Positions 16,457 to 24,124 of a DNA stretch of 43,393 nucleotides are shown here, in pieces. The DNA is from Cohnella zeiphila (GTDB lineage: Bacteria; Bacillota; Bacilli; Paenibacillales; Paenibacillaceae). The translations under genes and the position numbers were made by a program. Below the pieces are notes generated by a model. The model ran no database searches. It worked only from the letters and a program-made list of their open reading frames with translations, and was not told the origin of the DNA. The DNA lies in NCBI RefSeq assembly GCF_014212055.1, contig NZ_JACJVO010000047.1, positions 1 to 43,393 of the forward strand. Direction: 5' to 3'. Positions within the stretch are counted from its first letter, which is position 1, and every line of letters begins with the position of its first letter.

Positions 16457-17407
16457 TTATCCGAGCGAAACGCTCCAATCCTGAACCATCGAGCCTTCCA
16501 GGAACTTCTCGCAGTCCAGAGCGGCCATGCAGCCGCTCCCGGCGGCGGTGATCGCCTGGCGATACTTCGTGTCCTGCACGTCGCCGCAGGCGAACACGCC
16601 CGGCACGTTCGTCTCCGACGAGCCCGGCTTGGTCACGATGTAGCCGTGCTCGTCGGTCTCGACCTGGCCGCCCAGGAACTTCGTGTTCGGCGTGTGGCCG
16701 ATCGCGATAAATACTCCCTGCGCGTCGATGACCTCTTCCTCGCCCGTGTCATTGTTTTTCACTTTGAGTCCGGTTACGCCTTGGTCGCCCGCTATGACTT
16801 CAAGAGGCGTGCGATTCAGGCCCCAGCTGATCTTCTCGTTCTCGCGAGCCCGATCCTGCATGATCTTGGAGGCGCGAAGCTCTTCGCGGCGGTGCACCAG
16901 CATCAGCTCCGAAGCGAACCGGGTCAGGAAATTCGCCTCTTCCATGGCCGAGTCGCCTCCGCCGACGACGATAATCTTCTTGTTGCGGAAGAAGAAGCCG
17001 TCGCAAGTCGCGCAGGTGCTGACGCCTCTGCCGACGTTGTCCTTCTCCCCGGGAATGCCGAGATACTTGGCCGAAGCGCCGGTCGAGATGATGATCGACT
17101 CCGCCTGCAGCGTCTCTCCGCCTTCCAGCAGCAGCTTGAACGGCCGTTTGGCGAGCTCGACCGAGTTCACCCATCCCGTCCGGAACTGGGCGCCGAAACG
17201 CTCCGCTTGCTTGCGCATATTGGTCATGAGCTCCGGACCCATTATGCCCTCGGGAAAGCCCGGAAAGTTCTCGACTTCCGTCGTCGTCGTCAGCTGACCG
17301 CCCGGCTCCGGTCCTTCGATGACGAGCGGGTTCATATTCGCCCGAGCCAGATAAATGGCCGCCGTCAGTCCGGCAGGCCCCGTTCCGATAATGATGCTCT
17401 TGTACAT
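16457..17407 (-). CDS. trxB: Thioredoxin reductase (NADPH)
   Basis: A flavoprotein that reduces thioredoxin with NADPH. The 316-residue product has the FAD-binding IIGTGPAGLTAAIYLARA at the N-terminus, the redox-active pair Cys132-Ala-Thr-Cys135 in CATCDGFFF, the NADPH-binding VVGGGDSAMEEA and a C-terminal GVFACGDV FAD motif. AAGGAGGAG precedes the ATG. It lies 96 bases behind the TPR gene and before glcK, as part of the conserved trxB-to-whiA neighbourhood. Confidence 0.97.
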   Translation of the reverse strand: MYKSIIIGTGPAGLTAAIYLARANMNPLVIEGPEPGGQLTTTTEVENFPGFPEGIMGPELMTNMRKQAERFGAQFRTGWVNSVELAKRPFKLLLEGGETLQAESIIISTGASAKYLGIPGEKDNVGRGVSTCATCDGFFFRNKKIIVVGGGDSAMEEANFLTRFASELMLVHRREELRASKIMQDRARENEKISWGLNRTPLEVIAGDQGVTGLKVKNNDTGEEEVIDAQGVFIAIGHTPNTKFLGGQVETDEHGYIVTKPGSSETNVPGVFACGDVQDTKYRQAITAAGSGCMAALDCEKFLEGSMVQDWSVSLG

Positions 17408-17503
17408 AGTTTCTGCTCCTCCTTAAGCCCCTGAAGCCACGCCCTAGCGGGACGCCAAGCCCATGCCATGATAAAAATAGAACGGTTGCGCGAAGCGCGC
17501 CCC

Positions 17504-19249
17504 CTATCCTTGTTCGTTGAACAAAGACAGGTTCAGCGACATCTTCAGTTTCTCCCGGATGCCGCACGCTTCGTCGATCCGGTTCGCGTACCGGCTGATG
17601 CTCGCCTGCGAAGCGCCGTAACGGCGGACGAGGTCGGAGTACGTGATCGTCTGCCGATGCATCTTCGCCGTCCAGTATTCGAGCGCCGCGGCCCAGCCTT
17701 CGGCGTTGCGCAATTTGGGCACCTGCGGATAGACGCGGGACAGATAATCGACCCACAGCGTCATCATGTCATGCTGCTGCACGACGTCGTAGAGTCCTGA
17801 CATCTGCTCCATCGCTTTCTCCAGCACGTGCTGCCAAGCCGTATCCCACACCGGAAGCCGGGCCGTTCGCCGGCGGGCTTCCAAGGTCAGCGTCCGGCCG
17901 CTGAACGCGACGGTGAGCGGATCCTGAAGCCCGATCGAGCGGAGCACCAGCACGGCGACGCGTTTGATCTCGTCGTCCTCTCCGGGATCGACGAGGAACG
18001 CCTTGAGCGCGTCGATCACTTCGTCGTCGGCCACGAGGCCGAGCGCCTGAATGACCTGCGTCTTCGTGCGGCGGTCGCCGTGCCGAAGCGCCCAGAAGAA
18101 GGACGAGCGGATCAGCGGGTCCCGCTTCAACGCTTCGGACACCATCTCCGGCGACCTCTCCCACTTCCGGAACTGTTCGTCGAACGGAAGGTGGAAGTGA
18201 TAATGCGTAGGCGGAGTTTCCTCGCCGGTTCGGATTCGCTCCAGCTTCCGCAGGTAGAACGGAGGCACCTCGGACTCCGGATCGAGACGCTCCGCCTGCT
18301 GCCAGAACCGCTGCGCCTCGTCGTAGCGGCCGATGTTGGCGGCGGCGACAGCGGCGAAATGGTGCAAGCTCGGCTCGCCCGTCAGCTCCCCGGTCCGGAG
18401 CAGCCTGCGGAAATGGCGGTACGCCGCGTGATGCTCCCCTACGATGCCAAGCGTCGTCGCCAGCTTGAACACGTGCTCGGGGTGGAAAGGCACCGTCTTG
18501 CGCAGCACTTCCATCAAGCGGGCCAGCTGCTTCGCTTTATTCGAATGCTGATAAAAGATCGCCAGATTGCAGAGCGCGTGCAGATTGCCCGGCTCCGCCT
18601 CGAGCACCTCGGAGATCGTCTGGACCGACTTGTCGAACAATCCCATGTAGTAGTATGCCAATCCGAGATTGTTCCGGGCCGCGAGAAAGTCGGGCTGACG
18701 GACGATAATATCTTCCAGCAGGCGAACCGCCTCCGAGAACCGGCCCGCTTCCAGCAGCTCGCGCGCCCTGTCGTGGTCGAACAGGTTCTCCTTGGACTTG
18801 ATCGTCGACAGCTTCGTCGGCCGGTTCAGCTCGTAATGGAGCAAGTCGAGCAATTCGTCGGCCTCTTCGAGAAACTGGCCTTCGGCATCGTTCTCGAGGT
18901 AGCGGACCAATGCGTCTTCCGCCGCCTCGTACAGTTCCATGTTGGCGTAGTTGTTCGCGAGATAATAGTAGCACTCGGTCATGTCCGGATCGATCCGGTC
19001 CAGCACGGAACGGAGCACGTCGTTGGACTCCTCGTAGCGCCCCATCTCCGACAGGATTCCGGCCATGTTGCAGTGGTTGACCGGATTGTCCGGCTCGTAT
19101 TCGACCGCGCGGCGGAAATACTTCAGTGCCTTGTCGTAATGGTAACGGTCCAGCGACTGAACGGCCCTTTCAAAGAAAAATGTCGCGTCCAAAGAAAAAG
19201 GAATCACCTTCGGACGTCGGGTTTTCATCGCATGCTTACGTTGACTCAC
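17504..19249 (-). CDS. TPR-repeat protein (YvcD-like)
   Basis: A 581-residue soluble protein of tetratricopeptide repeats, with no signal peptide. TPR-like helix pairs are clear at about residues 25-135 (FFERAVQSLDRYHYDKALKY, then NMAGILSEMGRYEESNDVLR) and at about 160-340 (AARNNLGLAYYYMGLFDKS). The middle (about 380-460) has a HEAT-like helical stretch (TQVIQALGLVADDEVIDALK), and the end looks like a helix-turn-helix (LVRRYGASQASISRYANRI). That last feature hints at DNA binding or a sigma-like fold, which is speculative. I start at the GTG (19249) because GGGGAGG lies 10 bases upstream; a TTG two codons earlier is too close. It heads the unit that includes trxB. Confidence 0.85.
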   Translation of the reverse strand: MSQRKHAMKTRRPKVIPFSLDATFFFERAVQSLDRYHYDKALKYFRRAVEYEPDNPVNHCNMAGILSEMGRYEESNDVLRSVLDRIDPDMTECYYYLANNYANMELYEAAEDALVRYLENDAEGQFLEEADELLDLLHYELNRPTKLSTIKSKENLFDHDRARELLEAGRFSEAVRLLEDIIVRQPDFLAARNNLGLAYYYMGLFDKSVQTISEVLEAEPGNLHALCNLAIFYQHSNKAKQLARLMEVLRKTVPFHPEHVFKLATTLGIVGEHHAAYRHFRRLLRTGELTGEPSLHHFAAVAAANIGRYDEAQRFWQQAERLDPESEVPPFYLRKLERIRTGEETPPTHYHFHLPFDEQFRKWERSPEMVSEALKRDPLIRSSFFWALRHGDRRTKTQVIQALGLVADDEVIDALKAFLVDPGEDDEIKRVAVLVLRSIGLQDPLTVAFSGRTLTLEARRRTARLPVWDTAWQHVLEKAMEQMSGLYDVVQQHDMMTLWVDYLSRVYPQVPKLRNAEGWAAALEYWTAKMHRQTITYSDLVRRYGASQASISRYANRIDEACGIREKLKMSLNLSLFNEQG

Positions 19250-19344
19250 AGGCAAGGCACCTCCCCGGTTGGTCGTTCTTCCGTTCTTTCTCTTCGTGCA
19301 TAAGCCCGTTCAAAAATGCCGGCTGCGCCGGTCGCGTCATTCCG

Positions 19345-19373
19345 ATTATAACACAGCGCGAGCGTTCCTTAAA
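19345..19373 (-). promoter_or_regulatory. Promoter of the TPR-trxB-glcK unit
   Basis: Minus strand TGTTATAAT is an extended -10 (19345-19350 plus the TG), with a weak TTTAAG -35 (19368-19373) at 17 bases. It lies about 95 bases before the TPR gene. Confidence 0.65.
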
Positions 19374-19427
19374 ACAAAAAGACCGACAGGGCTTGCCTAG
19401 GCAACGGCGTCAGGCGGCGCCCTAAAG

Positions 19428-19471
19428 ATAAAAAGCTCCCCGCCCGCTCGGTAAATAAGCGGCGCGGAGAG
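19428..19471 (-). terminator. Terminator of prs
   Basis: Minus strand GCTCTCCGCGCCGCT pairs with AGCGGGCGGGGAGC (two mismatches), followed by TTTTTATCTTT, about 50 bases behind the prs stop. Confidence 0.8.
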
Positions 19472-19522
19472 CGAAGTCTCTCCATAAGGCGCTATGCTGC
19501 GGTACGGGAAGCAATCACAGGT

Positions 19523-20476
19523 TCACACGCCCGCGTTCTTGAACAGCGTGCTGATCGAGCCGCCTTCCATGATGATGCGGATCGCTTCCGACAGCATGGG
19601 GGCGACGGACAGCGTCTTGAACCGCGGCGAGCGGTCGTTCGGCAGCAGGATCGTGTCGGTGACGACGACCTCGCGAATGCTCGGGTGGTCGAGCTTGCGC
19701 AACGCGTCTCCCGAGAACAGCGGATGCGTCGCGCAGACGTACACGTCTTCGGCGCCGCGTTCCTTCAAGCCTTCGACGACATTGACGATCGTCGTACCCG
19801 TATCGATCAGGTCCTCGATAATGATCGGCGTCTGCCCCTGGACGTCCCCGATGACGTGGGTAATGACCGACTCGTTATGCGCCGGCCTTTTCTTGATCAT
19901 GATCGCGAAAGGAGAATCGAGTTGGTTCGCCAGCTTCTCCGCCGTAGAGGCGCGTCCGGCGTCCGGCGAAACGACGACGGGATTCGGGATGTTCTTCGCC
20001 TTGAGGTAATCGCTGATGAGATCGAGCGCGGTCAGGTGATCGACGGGAATGTTGAAAAATCCCTGGATCGCCGCGGCGTGCAGATCGATCGTCACGATCC
20101 GGTGCGCGCCTACCGTCGTCAGAACGTCCGCCACCATCTTCGCCGAGATCGGCTCGCGAGGCGCCGCCTTGCGTTCCTGCCGGGCATAGCCGTAATACGG
20201 CAGCACGACGTTGATCGTCCGCGCCGACGCCCGCTTGGCCGCGTCGATCATGACGAGCAATTCGACGAAGTAATCGTTGATCGGGTGGGAAAAAGACTGC
20301 ACGAGGAACACGTCGCAGTTGCGGATCGTCTCCTCGTAATGGACATAAACTTCCCCGCTCTTGAAACGGGAAAGCTTGATTTTCCCAAGCGGCAATCCGA
20401 GATGGCTTGCGATGTTCTCGGCCAGAAGCGGATTGGACGATCCTGAGAAAATGCGAAGCTTGCTGCTGGTGTACAT
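19523..20476 (-). CDS. prs: Ribose-phosphate pyrophosphokinase (PRPP synthetase)
   Basis: It makes PRPP from ribose 5-phosphate and ATP, the substrate of HisG and of nucleotide and tryptophan synthesis. The 317-residue product has the ATP-binding GYARQERKAAPREPISAK, the catalytic KKRPAHNE loop and the PRPP-binding signature IIIEDLIDTGTTI (about 218-230). The ATG at 20476 is chosen (GGAGGGG just upstream, family N-terminus MYTSSKLRIFSG); the longer TTG start overlaps the ribosome binding site. In B. subtilis prs lies beside glmU (gcaD) near the origin, so this copy next to the his operon may be a second one. It has its own promoter and terminator. Confidence 0.96.
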   Translation of the reverse strand: MYTSSKLRIFSGSSNPLLAENIASHLGLPLGKIKLSRFKSGEVYVHYEETIRNCDVFLVQSFSHPINDYFVELLVMIDAAKRASARTINVVLPYYGYARQERKAAPREPISAKMVADVLTTVGAHRIVTIDLHAAAIQGFFNIPVDHLTALDLISDYLKAKNIPNPVVVSPDAGRASTAEKLANQLDSPFAIMIKKRPAHNESVITHVIGDVQGQTPIIIEDLIDTGTTIVNVVEGLKERGAEDVYVCATHPLFSGDALRKLDHPSIREVVVTDTILLPNDRSPRFKTLSVAPMLSEAIRIIMEGGSISTLFKNAGV

Positions 20477-20529
20477 GCGCCCCTCCAAAAAAGTTCGGTA
20501 CTCGTCACGTTCTACCGAAATTCGACTTT

Positions 20530-20558
20530 ATTATACCATGAGACGGGGGGATAATTAA
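20530..20558 (-). promoter_or_regulatory. Promoter of prs
   Basis: Minus strand TGGTATAAT (extended -10, TATAAT at 20530-20535) with a weak TTAATT at 17 bases upstream (20553-20558). About 50 bases before the prs start; no terminator was found between hisI and this point, so read-through from the his operon is possible. Confidence 0.65.
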
Positions 20559-20661
20559 AAGCTCGTCTCGCCCAATTTGCGGCGATCGAACGTCCCCGCG
20601 CGCGTAAAACCGGCTTCTCGCGGCGCCGCTTCCGCATCTTCTCGCCGCCGCGCCGTCCGCG

Positions 20662-21324
20662 TCAGTTCTTCTTGACCGGCTTGCGGTGGCGGAATTCAAG
20701 CTCCCGCAGCACTTCGTCCAACGGGATGTCCTGCTGGCGCAGCAGCACCATCAGATGGAAGATCAGGTCGGCCGCTTCGGAGCGGATTTCCTGACGGTCG
20801 CCGTTTTTGCCGCCGATGATGACCTCCGCCGATTCCTCGCCGATCTTCTTTAAGATTTTGTCCAGCCCTTTGTCGAAAAGATACGTCGTATACGAGCCCT
20901 CGGGCCGTTCCGCCTGCCGCTTCGCGATCGTCGCTTCGAGCCCGCCGAGCGCCGCGAACCGGTCCGGCTGCGGCCGCGTCTCCTCGGGCAGCTCGCCGTC
21001 CGCGTCGCGGTAGAAGCAGCTGTACGCCCCGGTGTGGCAAGCCGCGCCGTTCTGCCTCACCAGCGCCAGGAGCGTATCGCCGTCGCAATCGTAGCGCAGC
21101 GATTCGATGCGCTGCGTGTGGCCGGACGTCTCGCCCTTGTGCCACAGTTCTCCGCGCGAGCGGCTCCAGAACCAGGTCTCCCCGCTGTCCAGCGACTTTT
21201 GCAGAGACTCGCGGTTCATGTAGGCCAGCATAAGCACTTCCTTGCTGACAGCATCCTGTACGATGACCGGCACGAGGCCGTCGGCGCTCCATTTGATTTG
21301 TTCGATTAGATTCGATGAGGTCAT
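20662..21324 (-). CDS. hisIE: Bifunctional phosphoribosyl-AMP cyclohydrolase / phosphoribosyl-ATP pyrophosphatase
   Basis: It catalyses steps 2 and 3 of histidine synthesis. The N-terminal HisI domain (about residues 1-115) has GETWFWSRSRGELWHKGETSGH and the zinc-binding region DCDGDTLLALVRQNGAACHTG. The C-terminal HisE domain (about 125-215) has EGSYTTYLFDKGLDKILKKI and GEESAEVIIGGKN. 220 residues, normal for the fusion. The ATG overlaps the hisF stop (ATGA), so the two are translationally coupled. It is the last gene of the his operon. Confidence 0.97.
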   Translation of the reverse strand: MTSSNLIEQIKWSADGLVPVIVQDAVSKEVLMLAYMNRESLQKSLDSGETWFWSRSRGELWHKGETSGHTQRIESLRYDCDGDTLLALVRQNGAACHTGAYSCFYRDADGELPEETRPQPDRFAALGGLEATIAKRQAERPEGSYTTYLFDKGLDKILKKIGEESAEVIIGGKNGDRQEIRSEAADLIFHLMVLLRQQDIPLDEVLRELEFRHRKPVKKN

Positions 21325-22079
21325 CTCACGTTCACTCCTTCCGCCCGCAGCGCGTCCTTGACGTCCCGGATCGTGACTTCCTTATAGTGGAAAATACTCG
21401 CGGCCAGCCCGGCGTCCGCCCGTCCGTCCGTGAACACTTCCGCGAAATGCCGCGCGCTCCCGGCGCCGCCCGAGGCGATCACGGGAATGCCGACCGAGCC
21501 GGAGACGGCCGCCGTCAGCGGCAGGTCGAAGCCGTCCTTCGTGCCGTCGGCGTCCATGCTCGTCAGCAGCAATTCGCCCGCGCCCCGACATTCGGCTTCC
21601 TTCGCCCATTCCAGCGCCTTGATGCCGGTCGAATTACGGCCGCCGTGCGTGAACACTTCCCATTCGCCCCATTCGGCGTTGAACTTGGCGTCGATGGCGA
21701 CGACGATGCATTGGGCGCCGAAGATCCGCGCCCCGTCCGTGACCAGATCGGGATGGCGGATCGCCGCCGTGTTGATGCCGATTTTGTCCGCTCCCGCCCG
21801 CAGCAGCCGCTTCATGTCGTCCGTAGACGAGATGCCGCCGCCGACCGTGAACGGGATCGTGATCTCACCCGCCGTACGCCGGACGACCTCGATCATCGTC
21901 GCCCGCCCCTCGACGGACGCCGAGATGTCGAGAAAGACGAGCTCGTCCGCGCCTTCGCGGTCGTAAAGCGCCGCCAGCTCGACCGGATCCCCGGCGTCGC
22001 GGAGGTTGACGAAATTGACTCCCTTGACGACTCGCCCGTCCTTGACGTCGAGGCACGGGATAATTCTTTTGGATAACAT
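21321..22079 (-). CDS. hisF: Imidazole glycerol phosphate synthase, cyclase subunit
   Basis: HisF takes ammonia from HisH and PRFAR to give imidazole glycerol phosphate and AICAR. A 252-residue (beta-alpha)8 barrel of the normal bacterial type. Catalytic Asp11 (IIPCLDVKDG) and Asp130 (CIVVAIDAK) are in place, with the GGGISS and SGGAGS phosphate-binding loops. It follows hisA by 28 bases and overlaps hisIE by four. It is ordinary bacterial HisF, in contrast to its eukaryotic-type neighbour hisA. Confidence 0.98.
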   Translation of the reverse strand: MLSKRIIPCLDVKDGRVVKGVNFVNLRDAGDPVELAALYDREGADELVFLDISASVEGRATMIEVVRRTAGEITIPFTVGGGISSTDDMKRLLRAGADKIGINTAAIRHPDLVTDGARIFGAQCIVVAIDAKFNAEWGEWEVFTHGGRNSTGIKALEWAKEAECRGAGELLLTSMDADGTKDGFDLPLTAAVSGSVGIPVIASGGAGSARHFAEVFTDGRADAGLAASIFHYKEVTIRDVKDALRAEGVNVR

Positions 22080-22107
22080 GGGATTGCCTCCTTCTGCGGT
22101 TCAGCGG

Positions 22108-22869
22108 TCACGGGAGCCGCCGGCAGTAGTTCACGACTTCCCGGTAAGCGAGCGCTCCGCCGAAGATGTCGAGCGCACTGCCGATCGTAATGTCCAGCCG
22201 GCCGCCGGTGATCGCGCGAAAACGTTCCAAATCCGCAAGCGAGCGCGCCCCGCCGGCATATGTCGTCGGAATGCGGACCCATTCGGCCAGATGGCGCGCC
22301 AACCGTTCCTGCACGCCTTCCCGCTTGCCTTCTACGTCAACGGCGTGTATAAGGAATTCGTCGCAGCTGTTCTCCAACTCCCGAATCGAGGCCTCGTTCA
22401 GCTCCAAGTCGCTGAAGCGCGTCCATTGGTTCGTCACGACATACCACTTGCCGTCCCGTTCCTTGCAGCTGAGGTCCAGCACCAGCCTCTCCTTGCCGAC
22501 CTCCGCCACGATCTTGCGAAGGTTGTCCGTGTCGAGCCGGCCGTCGCGGAATACGTAAGAGGTGACGATAACGTGCGACGCCCCCTCCTCCAGATACTCC
22601 GCCGCGTTCTCGGCCGTAATGCCGCCGCCGATTTGCATCCCTTCCGGATACGCGCGAAGGGCTTGAACCGCCGCCTCGCGATTGCCGCCGCCAAGCATGA
22701 TAATATGTCCGCCGGTCAGCCCGTCTTCTTTGTACATCTTAGCGTAATGGCCGGGATCCTGGGCGGAGACGAAGTTCTCGACGACCTTCGAGGCGTCCTC
22801 CTGCAGGGTCTCCCCGACGATCTGCTTCACCTTGCCCTGATGGATGTCGATACAAGGTCTGAAACGCAT
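22108..22869 (-). CDS. hisA: Eukaryotic-type (HIS6-like) ProFAR isomerase in the hisA position
   Basis: It should isomerise ProFAR to PRFAR, step 4 of histidine synthesis. The 253-residue protein is a (beta-alpha)8 barrel but lacks the bacterial HisA start (the PALDL-x-x-G pattern). It instead carries motifs of the plant/fungal HIS6 type as I recall them: FRPCIDIHQGKVKQIVG, AKMYKEDGLTGGH, EEGASHVIVTSYVF, LVLDLSCKERDG, VDVEGKREG, TYAGG and ITIGSALDIFGG. The two aspartates expected for catalysis are there (Asp8, Asp132). It sits between hisH and hisF, with no remnant of a bacterial hisA. GC content and codon use look like those of its neighbours, so any transfer is old. Similar genes are known in a few bacteria (for example Fibrobacter). 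Assignment to the HIS6 type is firm from motifs; activity is inferred. Confidence 0.93.
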   Translation of the reverse strand: MRFRPCIDIHQGKVKQIVGETLQEDASKVVENFVSAQDPGHYAKMYKEDGLTGGHIIMLGGGNREAAVQALRAYPEGMQIGGGITAENAAEYLEEGASHVIVTSYVFRDGRLDTDNLRKIVAEVGKERLVLDLSCKERDGKWYVVTNQWTRFSDLELNEASIRELENSCDEFLIHAVDVEGKREGVQERLARHLAEWVRIPTTYAGGARSLADLERFRAITGGRLDITIGSALDIFGGALAYREVVNYCRRLP

Positions 22870-22908
22870 GCCGCATCTCCATCCTTCGATTGATAGAGTT
22901 TAGAGTAT

Positions 22909-23526
22909 TTATAAAGATCGGGCCGGCACCAGTCGGGTAAAATTGCGGAGCAGCGCCATTCCGAGCTCCCCGCTTTTCTCCGGGTGGAACTGCATGCCGT
23001 ACAGCGAACCTCTCCCGACGATCGCCGTCACCGGCTGGTGATAATCCGTCGTCGCCAGCAAATCCTCGCGCTTCTCCGGCAATGCATGGTAGGAGTGCAC
23101 GAAATAAACGTATCCCGGCTGCAAGCCCTCGAACAGCGGATTCGACGCCTGCGCGAAAGTTAGCTCGTTCCACCCCATATGCGGAACTTTATAATCCCCT
23201 TCGAAGCGGACGACCCGCCCGGGCAGAAGCCCGAGCCCTTCGTGCCGGCCGTGCTCCTCGCTCTCGTCGAACAGCAGCTGCATGCCCAGGCAAATGCCGA
23301 GCAGCGGCTTGCCGAGCGACGCGAATTCCTTCACTGTGGCATCCAGCCCCGTCTCGCGCAGGTTGCGCATCGCGTCGCCGAACGCGCCGACACCGGGCAG
23401 TACCGCCCCGTCCGCCGCCAGGATCTCCTCCGGCGAAGAGGTAACGGCCGTCTCGCAGCCGAGCCGCTCCAGCGCCTTGCTCACGCTGTGCAGGTTGCCC
23501 ATGCCGTAATCGATGATCGCGATCAT
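22909..23526 (-). CDS. hisH: Imidazole glycerol phosphate synthase, glutaminase subunit
   Basis: A class I glutamine amidotransferase that feeds ammonia to HisF. The 205 residues carry the triad Cys79 (LLGICLGMQ), His181 and Glu183 (GMQFHPEKSG), plus the oxyanion region LPGVGAFG. It starts two bases before the hisB stop region (one base apart on the strand) and precedes hisA by 39 bases. Nothing unusual is seen. Confidence 0.97.
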   Translation of the reverse strand: MIAIIDYGMGNLHSVSKALERLGCETAVTSSPEEILAADGAVLPGVGAFGDAMRNLRETGLDATVKEFASLGKPLLGICLGMQLLFDESEEHGRHEGLGLLPGRVVRFEGDYKVPHMGWNELTFAQASNPLFEGLQPGYVYFVHSYHALPEKREDLLATTDYHQPVTAIVGRGSLYGMQFHPEKSGELGMALLRNFTRLVPARSL

Positions 23527-23527
23527 G

Positions 23528-24124
23528 CTACAGCACTCCCTTCGTCGAGGGCACGCCTTTCACGCGGGGATCGATCAAGGTCGCCTCGTCCAGCGCGCGG
23601 CCGAGCGCCTTGAACACCGCTTCGATCATATGGTGCGTATTGTGTCCATAATGGACGATGACGTGCAGCGTAATCCGCGCTTCCAACGCCAGCTTCCACA
23701 GAAACTCATGAACGAGCTCCGTGCTGAAGCTGCCGACATGCGCCGACGGATATTCCGCCCGATATTCGAAATGCGGCCGGTTGCTGATGTCGACGACGAC
23801 CTGGGCCAGCGCCTCGTCCATCGGCACGAACACGCTGGCATAGCGCTTGATCCCCGCCTTGTCTCCCAGCGCCTCCCGCAGCGTCTGCCCGAGGCAGATG
23901 CCGATGTCCTCCACCGTGTGGTGGTCGTCGATGTCCACATCGCCCCGCGCCTCGACGCTAAGATCGAATTGTCCGTGCTTCGCGAACAGGTCCAGCATAT
24001 GATTCAGAAAAGGAACGTCCGTCTCGATGTTGACCGACCCCGTGCCGTCCACGCCGAACGACAGCTTGATGTCCGTCTCGTTCGTTTTGCGGGCTACCTC
24101 GGCCGTGCGCGCTCCAACCGTCAT
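23528..24124 (-). CDS. hisB: Imidazoleglycerol-phosphate dehydratase
   Basis: It dehydrates imidazole glycerol phosphate to imidazole acetol phosphate, using Mn2+. The 198-residue monofunctional form has the two metal-binding repeats: FLNHMLDLFAKHG with DIDDHHTVEDIGI, and the later HVGSFSTELVHEF with HHMIEAVFKALGRAL. The ATG overlaps the hisD stop by four bases. Ordinary member of the operon. Confidence 0.98.
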   Translation of the reverse strand: MTVGARTAEVARKTNETDIKLSFGVDGTGSVNIETDVPFLNHMLDLFAKHGQFDLSVEARGDVDIDDHHTVEDIGICLGQTLREALGDKAGIKRYASVFVPMDEALAQVVVDISNRPHFEYRAEYPSAHVGSFSTELVHEFLWKLALEARITLHVIVHYGHNTHHMIEAVFKALGRALDEATLIDPRVKGVPSTKGVL

